From: Costus lasius
Taxonomy: Eukaryota > Streptophyta > Magnoliopsida > Zingiberales > Costaceae
Reading direction: 5' to 3'
DNA: 64,000 nt
Assembly: GCA_027563935.2 (NCBI GenBank)
Contig: CM050447.1
Coordinates: forward strand, 13,112,501 to 13,176,500
Below, piece after piece: positions 1-13,100 of this stretch (its first letter is position 1; each line of letters starts with the position of its first letter). Below the pieces are notes generated by a model. That model saw only the letters and a list, made by a program, of their open reading frames with translations. It was not told where the DNA came from and did no database searches. The translations under genes and the position numbers were made by a program.

Positions 1-526
1 AATAAACAGTATTACTACCCATGCACTTTACAAATCTAATAAGTTATCAGATATCAGTTTTCCTTGTATAGCATGGTCAGACTGCCATCAGTCGCATAAT
101 AGCTTTGATCAGACTGACAAAAACAAATTGTTCTCGGAAAATCAAATTAAATTATATGTTTTCGTAATATCTGTTCCAGCAGTAGACAAGGCATCATGGC
201 CCCTCTTTTCTCAAGATTATTCAAATTGTGCATGATATTTAACAATCTTCAAGACAAAACTTCTATTGATCATCTAACTCATTAACTGAGCACAAAATCG
301 GTTTGGTAAACAATGGGATCACAGACAGTTTTTAGTGCATAACCCATAACCTTCATCTGTTTTTCAAGACGGAACAACTAATACAACTGATCGAGCAAGT
401 TCAATCTTTTACATACAAATTTGATGCATGTGAAAAAACTCTTTTATAACAATCTCTCAAGAAAAAACAGACATCCACGAATAATATGTAGGAATAAGAA
501 AGGTTTTTTTTTGCCACGCAAGTCAC

Positions 527-3500
527 CTGACCAAGAGATAGGAAGCTGCGGCTGTACAGGTTATATGTAATCCTTCCAAACTTGAGAAGATGTGAGAATT
601 CATGGCCCAAAGGTTCACTTGGAACAAAGGTTACCTGGAATTGGTTAACAAGGCATTACAAAATAGAAGGACACAAAAAATTACAAAAGTTGAAGAAGGT
701 CAACATTGACTAAAGCACGATTTGTTTGGACTGATGCAATTTTGTTATCATGGATTAATGCAGTAAGAACTCCAGATATCCTTTCTCAAAGAATACTAAG
801 CACTAAGTAGAAGAATTCAACTTAAAATTGGAGCAAATAGAGGTAAAAAAAAGGTCTGCACTAGCATAAAAGGACAAGTTTTTGTCCTCGTATTTATTTA
901 GACTGTAGAAGAAATAAGCTGCTTTGTTATCAAGCTTGCAAAATCCGCTTATTAAACTACTTGTACCGTGAACGGATCCTCTAGATGGAGGGTCCCTGGC
1001 ACCTTGTACTTCTAGTTTTCTCTACACTCTAAAAAATAGCTTGACTCTGAACAATCAAACCAAATAATCTCCTCCGAGCTAGAACAAATAAAGTTGAGTT
1101 TTTCTATACGTAGTTCTAGTTTAAGATAGTCCCGTCACTGGGGGGATTCATGGTGTATGCTGCTGTTGTTCAATATGCTGCTTGTAGATGATTAAGCAGC
1201 GGATGCGGGTGAAGCAATTCCTAATCTTATAGGCTAGTATAAGGGTCTATCATCTGCTCTCTTTTATGGCAATCTTGTGGAACAGCCATGTGAGCCGACA
1301 GTCACTAGAACAAACCAGAAGTTTAAAATTTTGAGGTTGGTTTGGACAAATAATAGCAGATTTCAGATTGCTGATTAAACACCATCATGTCTTTCTAGTT
1401 AATGCCTTTACTTTAGTTGCCCACGTGCCTTCTCTTTCCTCACTTCCTCAGAACATGGCAACAGAATGTTAACCTAACGGAGAAATTATCATTCATTAGC
1501 TTAAACCATGACTTGATGTCTCCATTTCTTTACAGTTTTGACCGAGAACCGCTAATTAAAGTTGACTTCCCTAATATTTTCATTTGAAATCATACTAATA
1601 GTCAGTTAAAATTTACAAAAAACATGATTAGACATATAATAATGCCAACTAGGTAGTTCATATGAAAAATTACCATTCTCATTTCTTTATCTGAAAATAT
1701 GAGAATTTTATGAAATCCACAAACCAAAAAAGAACATTGTTGTATATTACCTTCAGCAGCATTGCTATAAATTGGTTACCACTTGCCCCAAAAGCTTAAG
1801 TTGTTAGGAAAGGGAACAATTATGTTTTTGTAACTTAATAAGTGAAATCTCATGAAATATCTCAAGAAAATAACAAAAGTAACATAAATTTGTATATAAG
1901 TTATTTCCTATTCTCAAAGACAGCACACAACAAAAATCAGGTAAAATCTCTCAAAAGGAAGATTCGCCCACACATAACTCATCTCGTTAATTAGTTTTTT
2001 AAAACTTGTGGGATGATCTTCTGCACAAGCAGAAAGTGGTTGACAAACAAATGCAGAATATCTATTATGATGTGAAAAGTTGACAATGGGTTTGACATAA
2101 TAAATGTAAAAAAAAAGTAAATTGTTGCAAGTTATTTGTCATATAAGTGGTGGAAGAACTTATTAAAAAAACAGAAGTTAAAATTACTGATAACCATTAA
2201 GTGATACATATCAAGGTTTTTAAAACTGATTTGAACCGGCCAGACGACAGTCCAAACCAAAGTTGGTGTAGCGAAATCGAGCGGGAGACGGAGAATAATG
2301 AGGAGAAGAGGAGAGGAAGGAGAGGAGCGAACGATGGCCGCAAGGTGATGGCTGATGCAGAGCAAGGGGGGACAGCAGACATGGGGCAAGGGGGCGACAG
2401 CAAACATGGGGAGGGGACCGGTGGTTGACACTTGGCGAGCGAGCAAAAGTAGAAGCAGGCAACGGTTTCTCCTTTCTCTTCTTCTTCCTCTTTTTCTTTC
2501 TTCTTCTTGCTGCTTCTGCAATTTCATCTGGTATAACTAATATGTACCGGTCCGACTGGCAAACGGTATATTCAGTTGGACTAGATCTTCAAACCTTGAT
2601 ACATACTTCTTGTACAATATTTATTAACTTAGTTGTAATATCAACAATAAGAATTTAATCAAATCAATTGAGAAAATAAGAATTAAATATTTGTGTAAAT
2701 TTTGAGAAAATTTATCAGCGGATGTGCAAGACAATGGCATAACTGAAAACTCTAACATGGTATTTTTGAATTTTGGAATGTATTATAAACTTTTTAAAAA
2801 TGGGAAGTGTATATTTGTCTTAAGATTATTTAAAAGAATCTTCAGGAGGCAGAAGCTAATGATAAACAACATTATTTGGGTAGAAGTGATTTTAAAATCA
2901 ACTATAAGATTCAATCAAATCGGGTTTCTTCAATGAAAAAGACAGGGTTTATCAAAGAAAACTATTTCACCATTGTATCAAAGACAATCTAATTCAAGAC
3001 AAATTTAATATCAACTCAAATAAAATAATTTAACAGCTTAAGTGCATGAAAAACATATAAGTTGTTTGAAGGAGAAAAAAACACCATATAATACTCACAG
3101 TGTAGTTTTCACTCCAACAGACTAGAATGGAAAGCCATGGCTTGAATAAAAAATTAGAAGCCAAGCAAGTCCAAGAACATGAATTTTATTTTGTAGAAAA
3201 AGAAAATAAGACTAATTATACTGCAACACATAGCAAAGCCCAGAGTATAAACTAGTTATACAATAAAAAATATATTGTTTAATTATCTTTCAGGATTCTG
3301 ACAACAGTGTCAAACAAATATTAATTTCCAAGTCCAACAGTTATCTTAATGAAAAGATAAGGAAAATTAGCCCAACTATCATGCCAAAACAATTATCTAA
3401 GTCTGCCCAATCAGCATCGCTCATTAATCAAAAGTTCTTGCAACTGCCACAATAATTCTTGAAAAATTAATTCGATTGCTAGTTAGTTTAAGAGTTTATC

Positions 3501-6500
3501 TATTATAGGAAATGAGGAAATAAACCTGAGCGGAAGCCCCACCAAGTTCAAATATCCCAGTAGTTTTTTGAGGATCACTCCCTAGGGTACCTAAAGCATA
3601 GTTAGCCGATATCCATGCATAGATACCTTCGTCAGAACCTGCAAGAAGATTATTACGACTCGTACATCATTACATCTCTAACTTATTTGGCGTTAGAAGA
3701 AGACAAGATACTGTGCATGTCGTAAGTTGGAGGTGAAACTCACCCATAAATACAGGTTTACTAGCAAAGAATAAAAACTTAGCAATATTATGCGAAACTA
3801 GATAGGAAATATTCAACATATCTTTAGGAAAATTTTTAACAAGTATCATAAATATATTAGGAATTAGGAAATATAGTTTAACAATGAGGATTAAGGATGT
3901 AGGGCTGTCCAAAATACACATTGACCCAACCTAATCCACTGACCTAACCCATCATTTTGAGTCTTCTTGAAATTAGATTAGGTTTAAATTCTTCTAAAAA
4001 TTGAATTTGGATCATGAGTTGAACCAAAGAAAGCCCATATTGTCGAAAATTAAACTCAAACTAAGTTCTTAGGTTCTCCTAAAAATTATTCCACTATAGA
4101 TCCAACCCAACTCATCTATGAGATCAAATCAAACAATTGTTATGCCTAATGACCCATCAAAAAATTCAATTAGGTCCAATATCGAACTGACACTATGAAA
4201 TTAAAATTTGATCTATATAATCTAGTATGAACAATGCTTACCAGTGTAATCTTGCACAATACATACTAGTGTAATCTTGCACTAATACCAGTACAAGGTT
4301 AGTACAATATATGGGCCAGTATCAGTACATGGTCGTTATCAGTTATATGTATATGTGTGTATATATATAAATATAATTAAAACCGAATGGTACCATGTGC
4401 ATTCGACCCGTATTTATTGGTCTGACATTGGAGCTAGGCATGGTTCAAGCCGGTTTTTACATCAAAGTATATATCCGTTGATCAACAAGTCATGTCAGAC
4501 CTAGCCCAGGTATTGTTGTGTTGATGTAGGCCACAAGCTGAGGTGGCCACTTCTTAGTGTACTTTGTAATGCCCAAAACTTATGTTGCCTTGAAATTCAC
4601 AATCTTTACTTTCCAAAATTATGGTTTTTAAAATTAATCTATATTGCATGGTAAAGTTGATATGTAACGGTTAGAGATCATTGATACCTATACATATAGT
4701 TGTGGTACACCCAGTACTAATATCGTATAGTATCAGTATATTTGGTATATATCAGTCTAAGATAGGTACATAGATTTTAAACCTTGCCTTTAACTCACCT
4801 TTGTAAGCAATAAGATTAGAATATCTTGTTTTTGTCTAGCTCACCGTTAAGCTTGACGTCAACATACAAAAATTCATTGAAGTACCTCATGTGTGGTCTT
4901 TTGCATTTGGTTCACTTAAGCCTTGGTAGCATTGAGCAATTGCATGGAACCCATGTCAAGCATGTGAGATCTCTTTGTCAGTAATAGAACGCCACTCTAA
5001 ATCATTCATGTTGCTAGAAGATGATTGCACCTTTTTTTAGCACTCGCTAAGGTGTGATTTGTCTCAAGTGAAGTTAGTATTTGTTTGTAAGATTAATCTA
5101 TCGCTTAGTAATTCCCACCATAAAGGAAATAACAATTGTCACTTTGAGTTGAAGTTTTAGAATTATACTACTTTGAATAAACCTTAGATTGCCCAATTTT
5201 GATTTCTTCCTGTATGTGCCTTCCCCTTTGTAGGTTAACAGGTTCAATTTAGCTCAAAAGATTTCATATCAACTTTTTCTTGAGTTGTAAAATTTATATC
5301 ATTCAACCACTTTAGGTCTTCCACATTTTGCAAGTGTGTTATTACTATGCCCATAGTTCTACACCATCCCGAAAGAATAAGAATTTATTCATCTCGGGCA
5401 TATCCTAGATTTCTAACATCAATGTAGAAAATTATTTAAACTACTATACTTAGTGTCAGGCCCCGGTCGGATCAACCCCGGACCGGCGTTTATCCGTTGC
5501 CTTAGGATTGTCCGGCGGAACACCGGAGTGCAGACTTCCTAGGGTTTCCGGCTAATTTTCCTCCCCAAATCCCGCTTAGTAAGCAAACTATTCATTAACT
5601 TGGTGAGCCGATTTGCAACGTGGCCCAATATATTAAAATGCTTAAGCCCAAGTTAACAATAGTAAGCCCACTAAGCCTTATATGTCATATAATGGTCCCT
5701 CCCACATCCAATGTGGGACTAAACTTGAGTCTGGGCCACCATCCGGCCCACTGGGTTAGGCCTGCTGGGCTCTGAGCTGAACCGGGTGAACCCGGGCCTA
5801 ACACTTAGTATGTCAAAGTTGCTTCAACTTCTTCCAATCAATGTATCTAACATTTCATATCAAAAATTGAGCCTTTAAATCTTTCTTCAAATTCATCTAA
5901 TAGTTTTGATGAGGCATGAGTCATGTTAAATCCAAGTTCACCACAAGAATTTCACAACAGCTATAGACATTTTCTTTAAATAACACCTAATTGCCATAAA
6001 TATTGTTTCATATAAAGAAAAGTCCCCTATGCATCACAAACACTAGTATGGCATAGGAGCTTCTATTTGTGGATGTCGGGAATTTGTATTCTCATTGCTT
6101 ACATGAGGTTCCTCATTAAGCACCAAAGTTATCAAGATCTAGATCCTACTCAGGAATGATAAATATTCTAATAAGTAATAAGTAATAAAAAAATTTAATA
6201 TATATCCACCTAGTATCATGTATTAAGGTTAATATATCCATATATATCTAAATATTTTATACTATTATTCATATGTATTAGTTGTATAGGGTAAAACTAT
6301 GGAATTGAATATTTGTGAGGTGATGATGATGGAAACAAATTAATAGAAGATGGATACAACAAAGACATGCAATCAAACGAAGACAACAAGATAAAAACAT
6401 GAAAAATGATAAAGATAAAGATATTTATGGTAATGACAATGACACATATTACAATGTTGATTCTAATAAATAGTTGTAGTCGACAAATATAGTTGTAGAT

Positions 6501-9500
6501 AATAACGAGCTTAATGATGACAATTAAAGGCAAAGAAATTATATCATATATCAATTTAAGGATTTTTGGTATAACAGATTATTGATGTTTGGAATAATAG
6601 TAATCAAAACTCATTTTATTTATTAACTTAGGATCAAGTAGAATTGGTGGGATCATAAGATCATATCCAATCCAAAGACCTAGTTCGTGGGATTGTAAGA
6701 TCCTATCACGTTTCTGATCCTACATTCGTTCTAAAACAGTTGTATGATTGGAAGATCCTAAGATCCAAAATGTATTTTTGACAATCTTAGTTAGCAATTA
6801 TACTCTTGTCATCAATATTTTTGACAATCTTAGTTAGCAATTATACTCTTGTCATCAAGTCCTCAATTTGTAGCTAATAATGTTACATATGTGTATTGTG
6901 GCCCTCTCTTTCTTTTTTTATTTACTACTCATCTTAGTCAATCCTGTAATTAACATAGTATACATTCCTGCTTCAGCAGCGCATATAGTAGCAAAATTGG
7001 AAGGGAAATTTCACTACTGACCTGGATGGAAAACATTGTCACTTTTCTGTTTTTTTCTCCTTCTCATAACCAAAGACAATCCTTTTAAAAACCTCCTCTC
7101 TATCCCTAACAGCTTCCCTAGTTTGCTACCCCCGCTGAATGAGAAAAGCTGTGGAAGGAGAAGGTTAATCACCGAAGTTAATCAGGTAAGACTCCCCGTC
7201 TCCTATAGCAGTACAATTATTCTTGAATCCTAGCTTGCTGCCCATTATATGCATTACGATATCCAGTTATATGCTTGTGTGCATAAAATTTCCAGTGAAA
7301 CTTTGTGATTTCATGTGATACATGCCTTACTTTAATATGAAATTATATGACTTCAAGAAGTAGTGCAGTAAATTTCAGTATTACTCCTTCGTTTGTATCT
7401 GAACCAGATTTTGATTTTAAAAGGGCAGTTCCAACTTCTACTTGTTCTCCTGTGATTCTGTCTTGGTTTCATGGGATTAAGGGTTATGCTCCGGGCTTGG
7501 CAAATCTAGGACCAGAAGTATATGGCAATATAAAAAGAAATAATTTACTAAACATGATAATACAATCAAAGGCAAGTCCACGATTGTGAGAAATTTACTA
7601 TAGCATTAGGTCGCTTGCCTCTAATGAAAAGGAACAAAATAATGAAATATTAAATGGAACAAAACTAAAGAGTGGCATGAGGTTGGTAAGGGCAAAATCC
7701 ATGGTGGCGGGGAACTTACTAGTTCACTATAAATTTATAGAGCAATCGACGAAGTAGCTTCTTGTAGTTTGCAAGCTACAATACTAGCAAGTATGAGCCA
7801 GGAAATAATAAGAGTAAGAAATGAACCAAAACCGATTGTGGGAATGGTGAAACTTGAAAATATGAAAGAATACCAAATACAAAATACTTGAATTGGAATA
7901 GGCGAATAAAAATGGAGAATAAAAAGACGAGTGTAGGGAAAGTTGATAAGACATTTGAAAATTCTAATATAAAGTTTTTATTAACTTTCTACATACAGTT
8001 GGTCATCAGCATAAAAGACTTGATGTCTGATAGTTGCTATAGTGGTGTGCTAGTTGATTAAAATTTTTTTCATAAGAATCACATAAATGCTATAGCTTAA
8101 ACAAGTATATTTTTAGTTTATAGTTAAAAAAAAACAAGGGGTCAAAATGCACAAAATGAAGAGATAGAGATTTTTAAGTGGGGGCATATTAAAGTTTTTA
8201 TTTATGTAATACTATAAATATAGATATATATTAGTGTTACTCATCTTGGTGAGTGGGGGCATGGCATTTCGGGTACTTTTTTGGACTAAATCTACTTTGT
8301 TTCAAAGTCTTGGATGTTTAGGTTGAACTAACCTATCCGTAGTTTTGAGGCAATTTGTCTCATTTCTTGCTTAGCCAATTTTTGGGTCTTGGTGCAATTA
8401 ATGCCGGTAGCAAATTTGGGCAACTTGGTTAGCCTGAGTGCTTGTCCATTTGTTGCCCAAATAGCACAATTAGATTGCTAAGCCACTGAGGAAACTTTCC
8501 TTGCACTAGGTACATTGTCAAAGCATTACTATTAGCCCCGTAGCCAAGGGTCAATGGGCATGGTAGTTTTAACCACCGATGAACATGGAAAGACGGGCGC
8601 TAGTGTTTGGTTAGTACTATGAGCAAATTGTAGAGTTGTGAGGCCTATGCTCAAGCCTCGGCTCGAAATCAATTTTTTGTTACTTGACCAAGTTTTCTCA
8701 TTTGCTATCCTAGCAGATATTTGGTGTTTGTTTAGCTTCTACATATTGAACCATGGATTTATCCTCTAGCATATGTTTTATTGCAATTGGATCTACCGAT
8801 CATGTTGGCTGATCTATAACATTCATTGTTGATCCATATGAAGACTCCATAATTGACTTGTGTATGATCCCAATGGATTTTGACCTAAATTGACATATTA
8901 AGAAATTCTTTTATTTTGACATAGGCAAGTTAAGTAATAAAGGTAGAATTCGATCCCATGACCTTGTTATTAATACCAAAAATCCTTACCAATTGAACTA
9001 ACGAAGACCTTCAAATTCTATTTATGGAAGGTGCGGCTTGAAATCAAGGCCTTTTATTGCCTTCCTGATTCTTAACTACTACATTATCTTGTATGTAATA
9101 TAATGAAAGATGTTATTTTGCATAATCATATGCCATTAACTTTTGAACTTGTGAGACCCCATTTCTATTGGCGGATCAGGGACTCAAAATACGTAAGGGT
9201 AAAAAAGTATAATTTTATGCATTTTGTTATACTGATGGGGACAATTACATAATTTTTATGCAATTTTTGTATAGTACATACACTACCTGTTTGTAAAATA
9301 TGCATACCTCATAAACATGCAAAGACAGTTTCCTACATTGGGCAACATATAGATCCACCCCTATCTGTTTCTATTGGAGCATATCATTGTTGTTTTTCCC
9401 GTTTTGCGGGCAGGCCACTACTGGTGAATCATGTTTCTTATATTATGCAGATTGGGACGGATAGAGTCCACTAATCCACTATGGCAATAAATGGACTTAT

Positions 9501-11354
9501 GACACAATGTGGCGAGTGTCACCATTGGGTTTGGTGTGTATTGTAGAGTGCACTCAAAAGGCTAATATATATAATGTTATGGATATGCTCAAAATCATGT
9601 TATGTTGTTTCATGTTATTACTGAGTAATCGTGCATAGTTATTTGATGCACTATTATATTTATTGTTTCATGTTTGCTTTATTACCATGTATCCTTGTCA
9701 AAATTGCTACCTTGTTTGTTACCATGTCTTTGCCCTCTAGTTTCATATACAATTCTTGATCTTGACTATGAGAGAGGTATACTTAGCTAAGTTGTTGACC
9801 CAAGTGGAATTTTATATTTTTTTTTCAAATCTCCCTATTATTTTAAAGGGGTACCCGCCTGTGTCAAAGAGATTAAGTGGTGTGAAGTTTATTTCTATGC
9901 ATAGATATCTATGCCTTCCATATACCAATCCCTACTTAGACCAATACAAACAGGCAAGATCGGTTTTTTAAACATTGTTGTAGACCCATCAATTGACTCT
10001 GACACCAATTGTCATGACCTTAACGTTTTTCCCATTAAAGGATCCAAAGCTCTAACATAAGGACTCTTCTTTCAACCTAGTGATTGTGTCCAGTCACACA
10101 CTGAACAGTTGTAGTTTTTTGAATTAATTTGGGATTAGGACACTTTGATTATACCAAACACTAGATGAATTGATATGGATAAATATCTCATTCAGAATAA
10201 GGCTCAAGTGGAAGTAATTCCAAAGTAAAATTATAATAAACATGCTCATAAATAGAGACAGATATTAACTAAAATTTCTCTTCAGTATTCAGAAAATAGG
10301 TGACACAAATTTACACTAAGAGTGACTTCGTATTGTGTACATGCTTTGTAAATATTTTTTAATAAGGTTAAACATATGGTGATGTGTGCATCTAAGTGCA
10401 AAAAATACAAAAAGAATAGCGTTGAGTCTTCTCTCCAACTACTTGACAGTGAAAAATGGGATCATGTGCCATTCACGATATTAACAAATTTAATTCAAAC
10501 AAGTTCTGTATTCAGATACGATTCAAAAATCTGGAACTCAGGAACGAGATTTGGATTTCCTGTAGAAATATCGATGGCATTGGTTTCTACATTTAGCAAA
10601 GTACTAGAAACTTGTAAGGCATAATCAGATTGATAATATAATTTTCTAAGGCAAAACAAAATTCACAGATAAGAGGTTTGACAAAAGCAAGCAGATAGTG
10701 TAAAAAAAAGAGCAACATCCATAACTAGATTCACCTGCCTGGGATTACAGATGCCCAATCATCCTGAAACCGGAAACCCGACGATCGAAGGATCTTCCTG
10801 CAAGACTCCAGTATCCTATTCACAAGTGCAACATCAAGTAACCGTAAACCTGCCGTAGCCATGAGCCTGACCTCTGTATCTGCCCACAAATCCCATGGAA
10901 CTCTCCGCTTTCCAAACTCCAGCAGTTCCACCAGGGACTGGCCAGCGCTATCCGGATCCGATGAGTAAGACGAGAGGCCTGGAGTGACTTTCATCGACGC
11001 AGTAAGCCCAACATCGAGTGTTGGCATCGCTCCCCACCCGGTCCTGTACGCGAACACGTGGATCCGAGAACCGGTGCTCCCTCCGTCCACAACGATTGAA
11101 AATTTCGGAGGATTGAGGCGCCTTGAGGAGATAAAGAAGCACAAGAGAGCCGCTGCGAGGACGAAGGCGACGAGGAGGACGCAGCGGCTGCGGCGGCCAC
11201 CGGAGCGTCGGTGGGGCTTAGGGTGTGACGAGGAGAGAAAGGAGACTCGTGAGGAAGCGGAGGGGACGCGGAGCTGATTGGGCTTGAGGGCACTCATCGT
11301 GCGCGAGGACTCGGGGACGGCTGCCGCGAGTCGGGCATTCGATCGTCGCATCAA
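527..11354 (-). CDS. Apyrase (GDA1/CD39 nucleoside phosphatase), 5' part, three exons, gene continues past the left edge
   Basis: Apyrases hydrolyse nucleoside tri- and diphosphates; plant members of this type sit in endomembranes or at the cell surface. Exons on the minus strand: 11354-10739, 3638-3526 and 634-527. Exon 1 starts with a basic, serine-rich tail, then one membrane anchor at about residues 59-76. It then has the first apyrase conserved region, DGGSTGSR (about 90-97), and a second, MATAGLRLL (about 165-173). Exon 2 encodes the GSDEGIYAW...NYALG region and ends in ELGGASAQ, the conserved nucleotide-binding Gly/Ser loop. Exon 3 encodes VTFVPSEP and ends YSRSFLSLGQ. Phases fit only if intron 1 begins with GC (AG|GCAGGT) instead of GT. 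Introns 2 and 3 are GT-AG at the ends visible here. The remaining catalytic-domain exons must lie left of position 1. The short N-terminal anchor resembles the APY3-6 group, by memory only. The alternative start Met20 (11297) cannot be excluded. Confidence 0.9.
635..3525 (-). other. Apyrase intron 2
   Basis: This 2.9-kb AT-rich intron separates the ELGGASAQ exon from the VTFVPSEP exon. It contains the MITE at 2212-2598. I see no other gene or recognisable element in it. Confidence 0.8.
2212..2598. mobile_element. MITE (probably hAT-like) in apyrase intron 2
   Basis: The 387-bp segment begins CAAGGTTTTTAAAAC and ends GATCTTCAAACCTTG, an imperfect terminal inverted repeat. It is flanked on both sides by ATACATA, with an eighth base that differs (T versus C), consistent with an aged 8-bp hAT-type target duplication. 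The interior is purine-rich and then CT-rich and has no convincing coding sequence. The superfamily assignment is inferred from target-site length only. Confidence 0.6.
5454..5803 (+). mobile_element. Solo LTR or TRIM, 350 bp
   Basis: It starts TGTCAGGCCCCGG and ends CGGGCCTAACA (TG...CA) and is flanked by a perfect 5-bp duplication CTTAG (5449-5453 and 5804-5808). It contains CCCACATCCAATGTGGG, a short palindrome often seen in plant LTRs. No internal ORF is present. A related, longer copy in the opposite orientation is at about 53057-54213. Confidence 0.8.
6773..6858. repeat. Exact 43-bp tandem duplication
   Basis: Two adjacent copies (6773-6815 and 6816-6858) start TATTTTTGACAATC and end TTGTCATCAA without differences, which indicates a recent slippage or repair duplication inside apyrase intron 1. 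Confidence 0.95.
8932..9022 (-). mobile_element. tRNA-derived SINE copy
   Basis: On the minus strand the sequence reads TTAGTTCAATTGGTAAGG, a degenerate RNA polymerase III A box. About 30 bases later comes GGGATCGAATTC, like a tRNA B box (GGTTCGAATCC). The 3' part CTACCTTTATTACTT resembles the copies at about 47525-47602 and 50405-50482. It is not a functional tRNA, because no cloverleaf can be closed. Confidence 0.6.
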
Positions 11355-11646
11355 TGCGCTGGGAAGTATGTGAGGGGTTTCTGGAAGAAGATTGGGAAAA
11401 AATTTCGAGGGTTTACTCCTCTCTCTCCGCCGCCGATACTCGCCGGAGCGCCTCCTGCGGCGGAGGAAAATTTACAATGAGATGGTTTTTTTTTCTTTTA
11501 TTAAAGGACGAGACTAAAGTCTTTAACGTTGTGTTGGTATATTTTTTGAAGCAAATTATGCAACTGGCCCCATATATTTTCAAGTTTTGCATCATTCAAT
11601 CCTTTTGATTCTTTGCTTAAATATACTTAAAAGTTTAGAGTTAAAA

Positions 11647-11652
<6 letters not shown>

Positions 11653-11690
<38 letters not shown>
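11653..11690. repeat. (TA)n microsatellite
   Basis: An uninterrupted TA dinucleotide run of about 38 bp, likely length-polymorphic. Confidence 0.95.
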
Positions 11691-11693
<3 letters not shown>

Positions 11694-12303
11694 CTATAAT
11701 ATTATTACATCTAATTTGGAGGTTAGGGTTTAACTATATTCTAAAATAATTCATAAGAATAAAGTTTTAAAACACAATACGAAAGCATATGTGTTTAGAA
11801 AAGTGTTTCAAACTTGTGATAATAATCCAATTTATTGTGTGTGAGAACAAAAATACAAATGTCGTGAGTAGGGATGAAATCATACCCGCCTCATATGGAT
11901 TGGATGGGAGGATCAAGTTTATAAGCAGATGTGCTCGACACTTGATTTAAAAAATACAAAATATATTCTTATTTTTAAGTATATAAAATAATAAATTCTT
12001 TGATAAATATATTTATTATTATATTCATTTATAAAATTATAATTTGTATAATAATTATAAAAAAATTTATATTTTTTTTATTGAGTATCCATTTAATATC
12101 CCACTCGGGGTCAGGTTGTAAAAAAAGTATTTCACCCAGAGAAAATTTTTGCATAACTTAATCTTGAATATATGAATCTTAATTCAAATCAAAATAGGTC
12201 GATTCAAATCAAAATAGGTCAATATACACTATATTAGATCAATGTACAAGATGTTAGGATTTTGTGAGTGTTAACTAAATATTGTGTATATTAACTTCAG
12301 ATG

Positions 12304-12385
12304 TTTTTGTGTGTTGACTAAACATCATGCATATTATTAACTTGTTTTTGTGTGTTGACTAAACATCATGCATATTATTAACTTG
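12304..12385. repeat. 41-bp tandem duplication inside a degenerate array
   Basis: Two identical 41-bp units (12304-12344 and 12345-12385) contain TGTTGACTAAACATCATGC. Diverged copies with the same GTTAACTAAA...GTATATT pattern extend from about 12230 to 12470. Confidence 0.9.
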
Positions 12386-12825
12386 TTCATATGTATCAAC
12401 TGAACATCGTATATATTCACTAAACACCGTATATGTTAACTTAAGATATTCATGTATATTGATGGAAAGTTGGTATATTTTATTTTGCATCATGATTTAT
12501 GTTTTTTTTTAAATTTGTGTATCGAAAATGGGGCTTATACAAAAAAAAAAAAAAAAAAAAATCCTCTACCTAACTAGGTCAACAGATATAGGAGAAAGGA
12601 AAGTGAAAACACTTACATATAGTTACAAAAAAGTATAACTATTTTTTTGGTTTAAATACTATGTTTAATGGGAAGGAAAGAAAATTAAAAGAAAAAGAAA
12701 ATAAAAAAAAATAAAATAAAAAGGAAGGAAAAGTAATAAGGTTTTTTTAATTATGTTTAATTAGAGAAAATGAAAATTAAAAAGATTGATAAAGTTACTT
12801 TATTTTTTTATTTTTACATTTATAT

Positions 12826-13025
12826 TATATAAATATTATTAAATACTATAAAACTAATTAAATATTAATAAATAATATAAAATTAATTAAATAATATTAA
12901 ATACTATCAACTAATTAAATATTATTAAATATTATAAATCTAATTAAATAATATTAGATACTATAAAAATAATTATATATTATTAAATATTATAAAACTA
13001 ATTAAATACTATAAAATTGATTAAT
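12826..13025. repeat. AT-rich degenerate tandem repeat
   Basis: Repeats of the theme AATACTATAAAACTAATTAA occur with variable spacing over about 200 bp. The sequence is almost entirely A/T. Confidence 0.8.
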
Positions 13026-13100
13026 ATTCTTCCCACATCATACCGTGATTTTATTTGTTATCTTGTTCTAATATTTGACTTGTAAACATAATAAATTCTT

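Larger units (their letters stand above)
3639..10738 (-). other. Apyrase intron 1 (7.1 kb)
   Basis: This large AT-rich intron carries a 350-bp solo LTR/TRIM (5454-5803), a 43-bp tandem duplication (6773-6858) and a tRNA-derived SINE (about 8932-9022). The segment 4237-4790 has repeated short CAGTGTAATCTTGCAC and AGTA-rich phrases that look like a decayed repeat. Open frames around 7036-7589 and 10376-10624 have no recognisable domain or splice logic and are probably chance ORFs. The 5' splice site appears to be GC instead of GT. Confidence 0.75.
11355..13099. other. Intergenic DNA upstream of the apyrase gene
   Basis: This interval holds the apyrase 5' flank and then very AT-rich DNA with low-complexity tracts. 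These are an alternating TA microsatellite (about 11653-11690), a degenerate tandem array of about 40-bp units (12230-12470), a poly-A run (about 12540-12560) and an AT-rich tandem repeat (12826-13025). No gene is visible. Confidence 0.8.

Noticed and set aside
2132..2540. Overlapping ORFs on both strands in the purine/CT-rich part of apyrase intron 2
   Set aside because: They lie inside the MITE with biased composition and show no domain; several frames are open at once.
8932..9022. Candidate tRNA gene
   Set aside because: A and B box-like sequences exist, but no acceptor or anticodon stem can be formed; SINE is the better reading.
10376..10624. 82-aa plus-strand ORF near apyrase exon 1
   Set aside because: AT-rich intron sequence of the opposite-strand gene; no domain or splice support.
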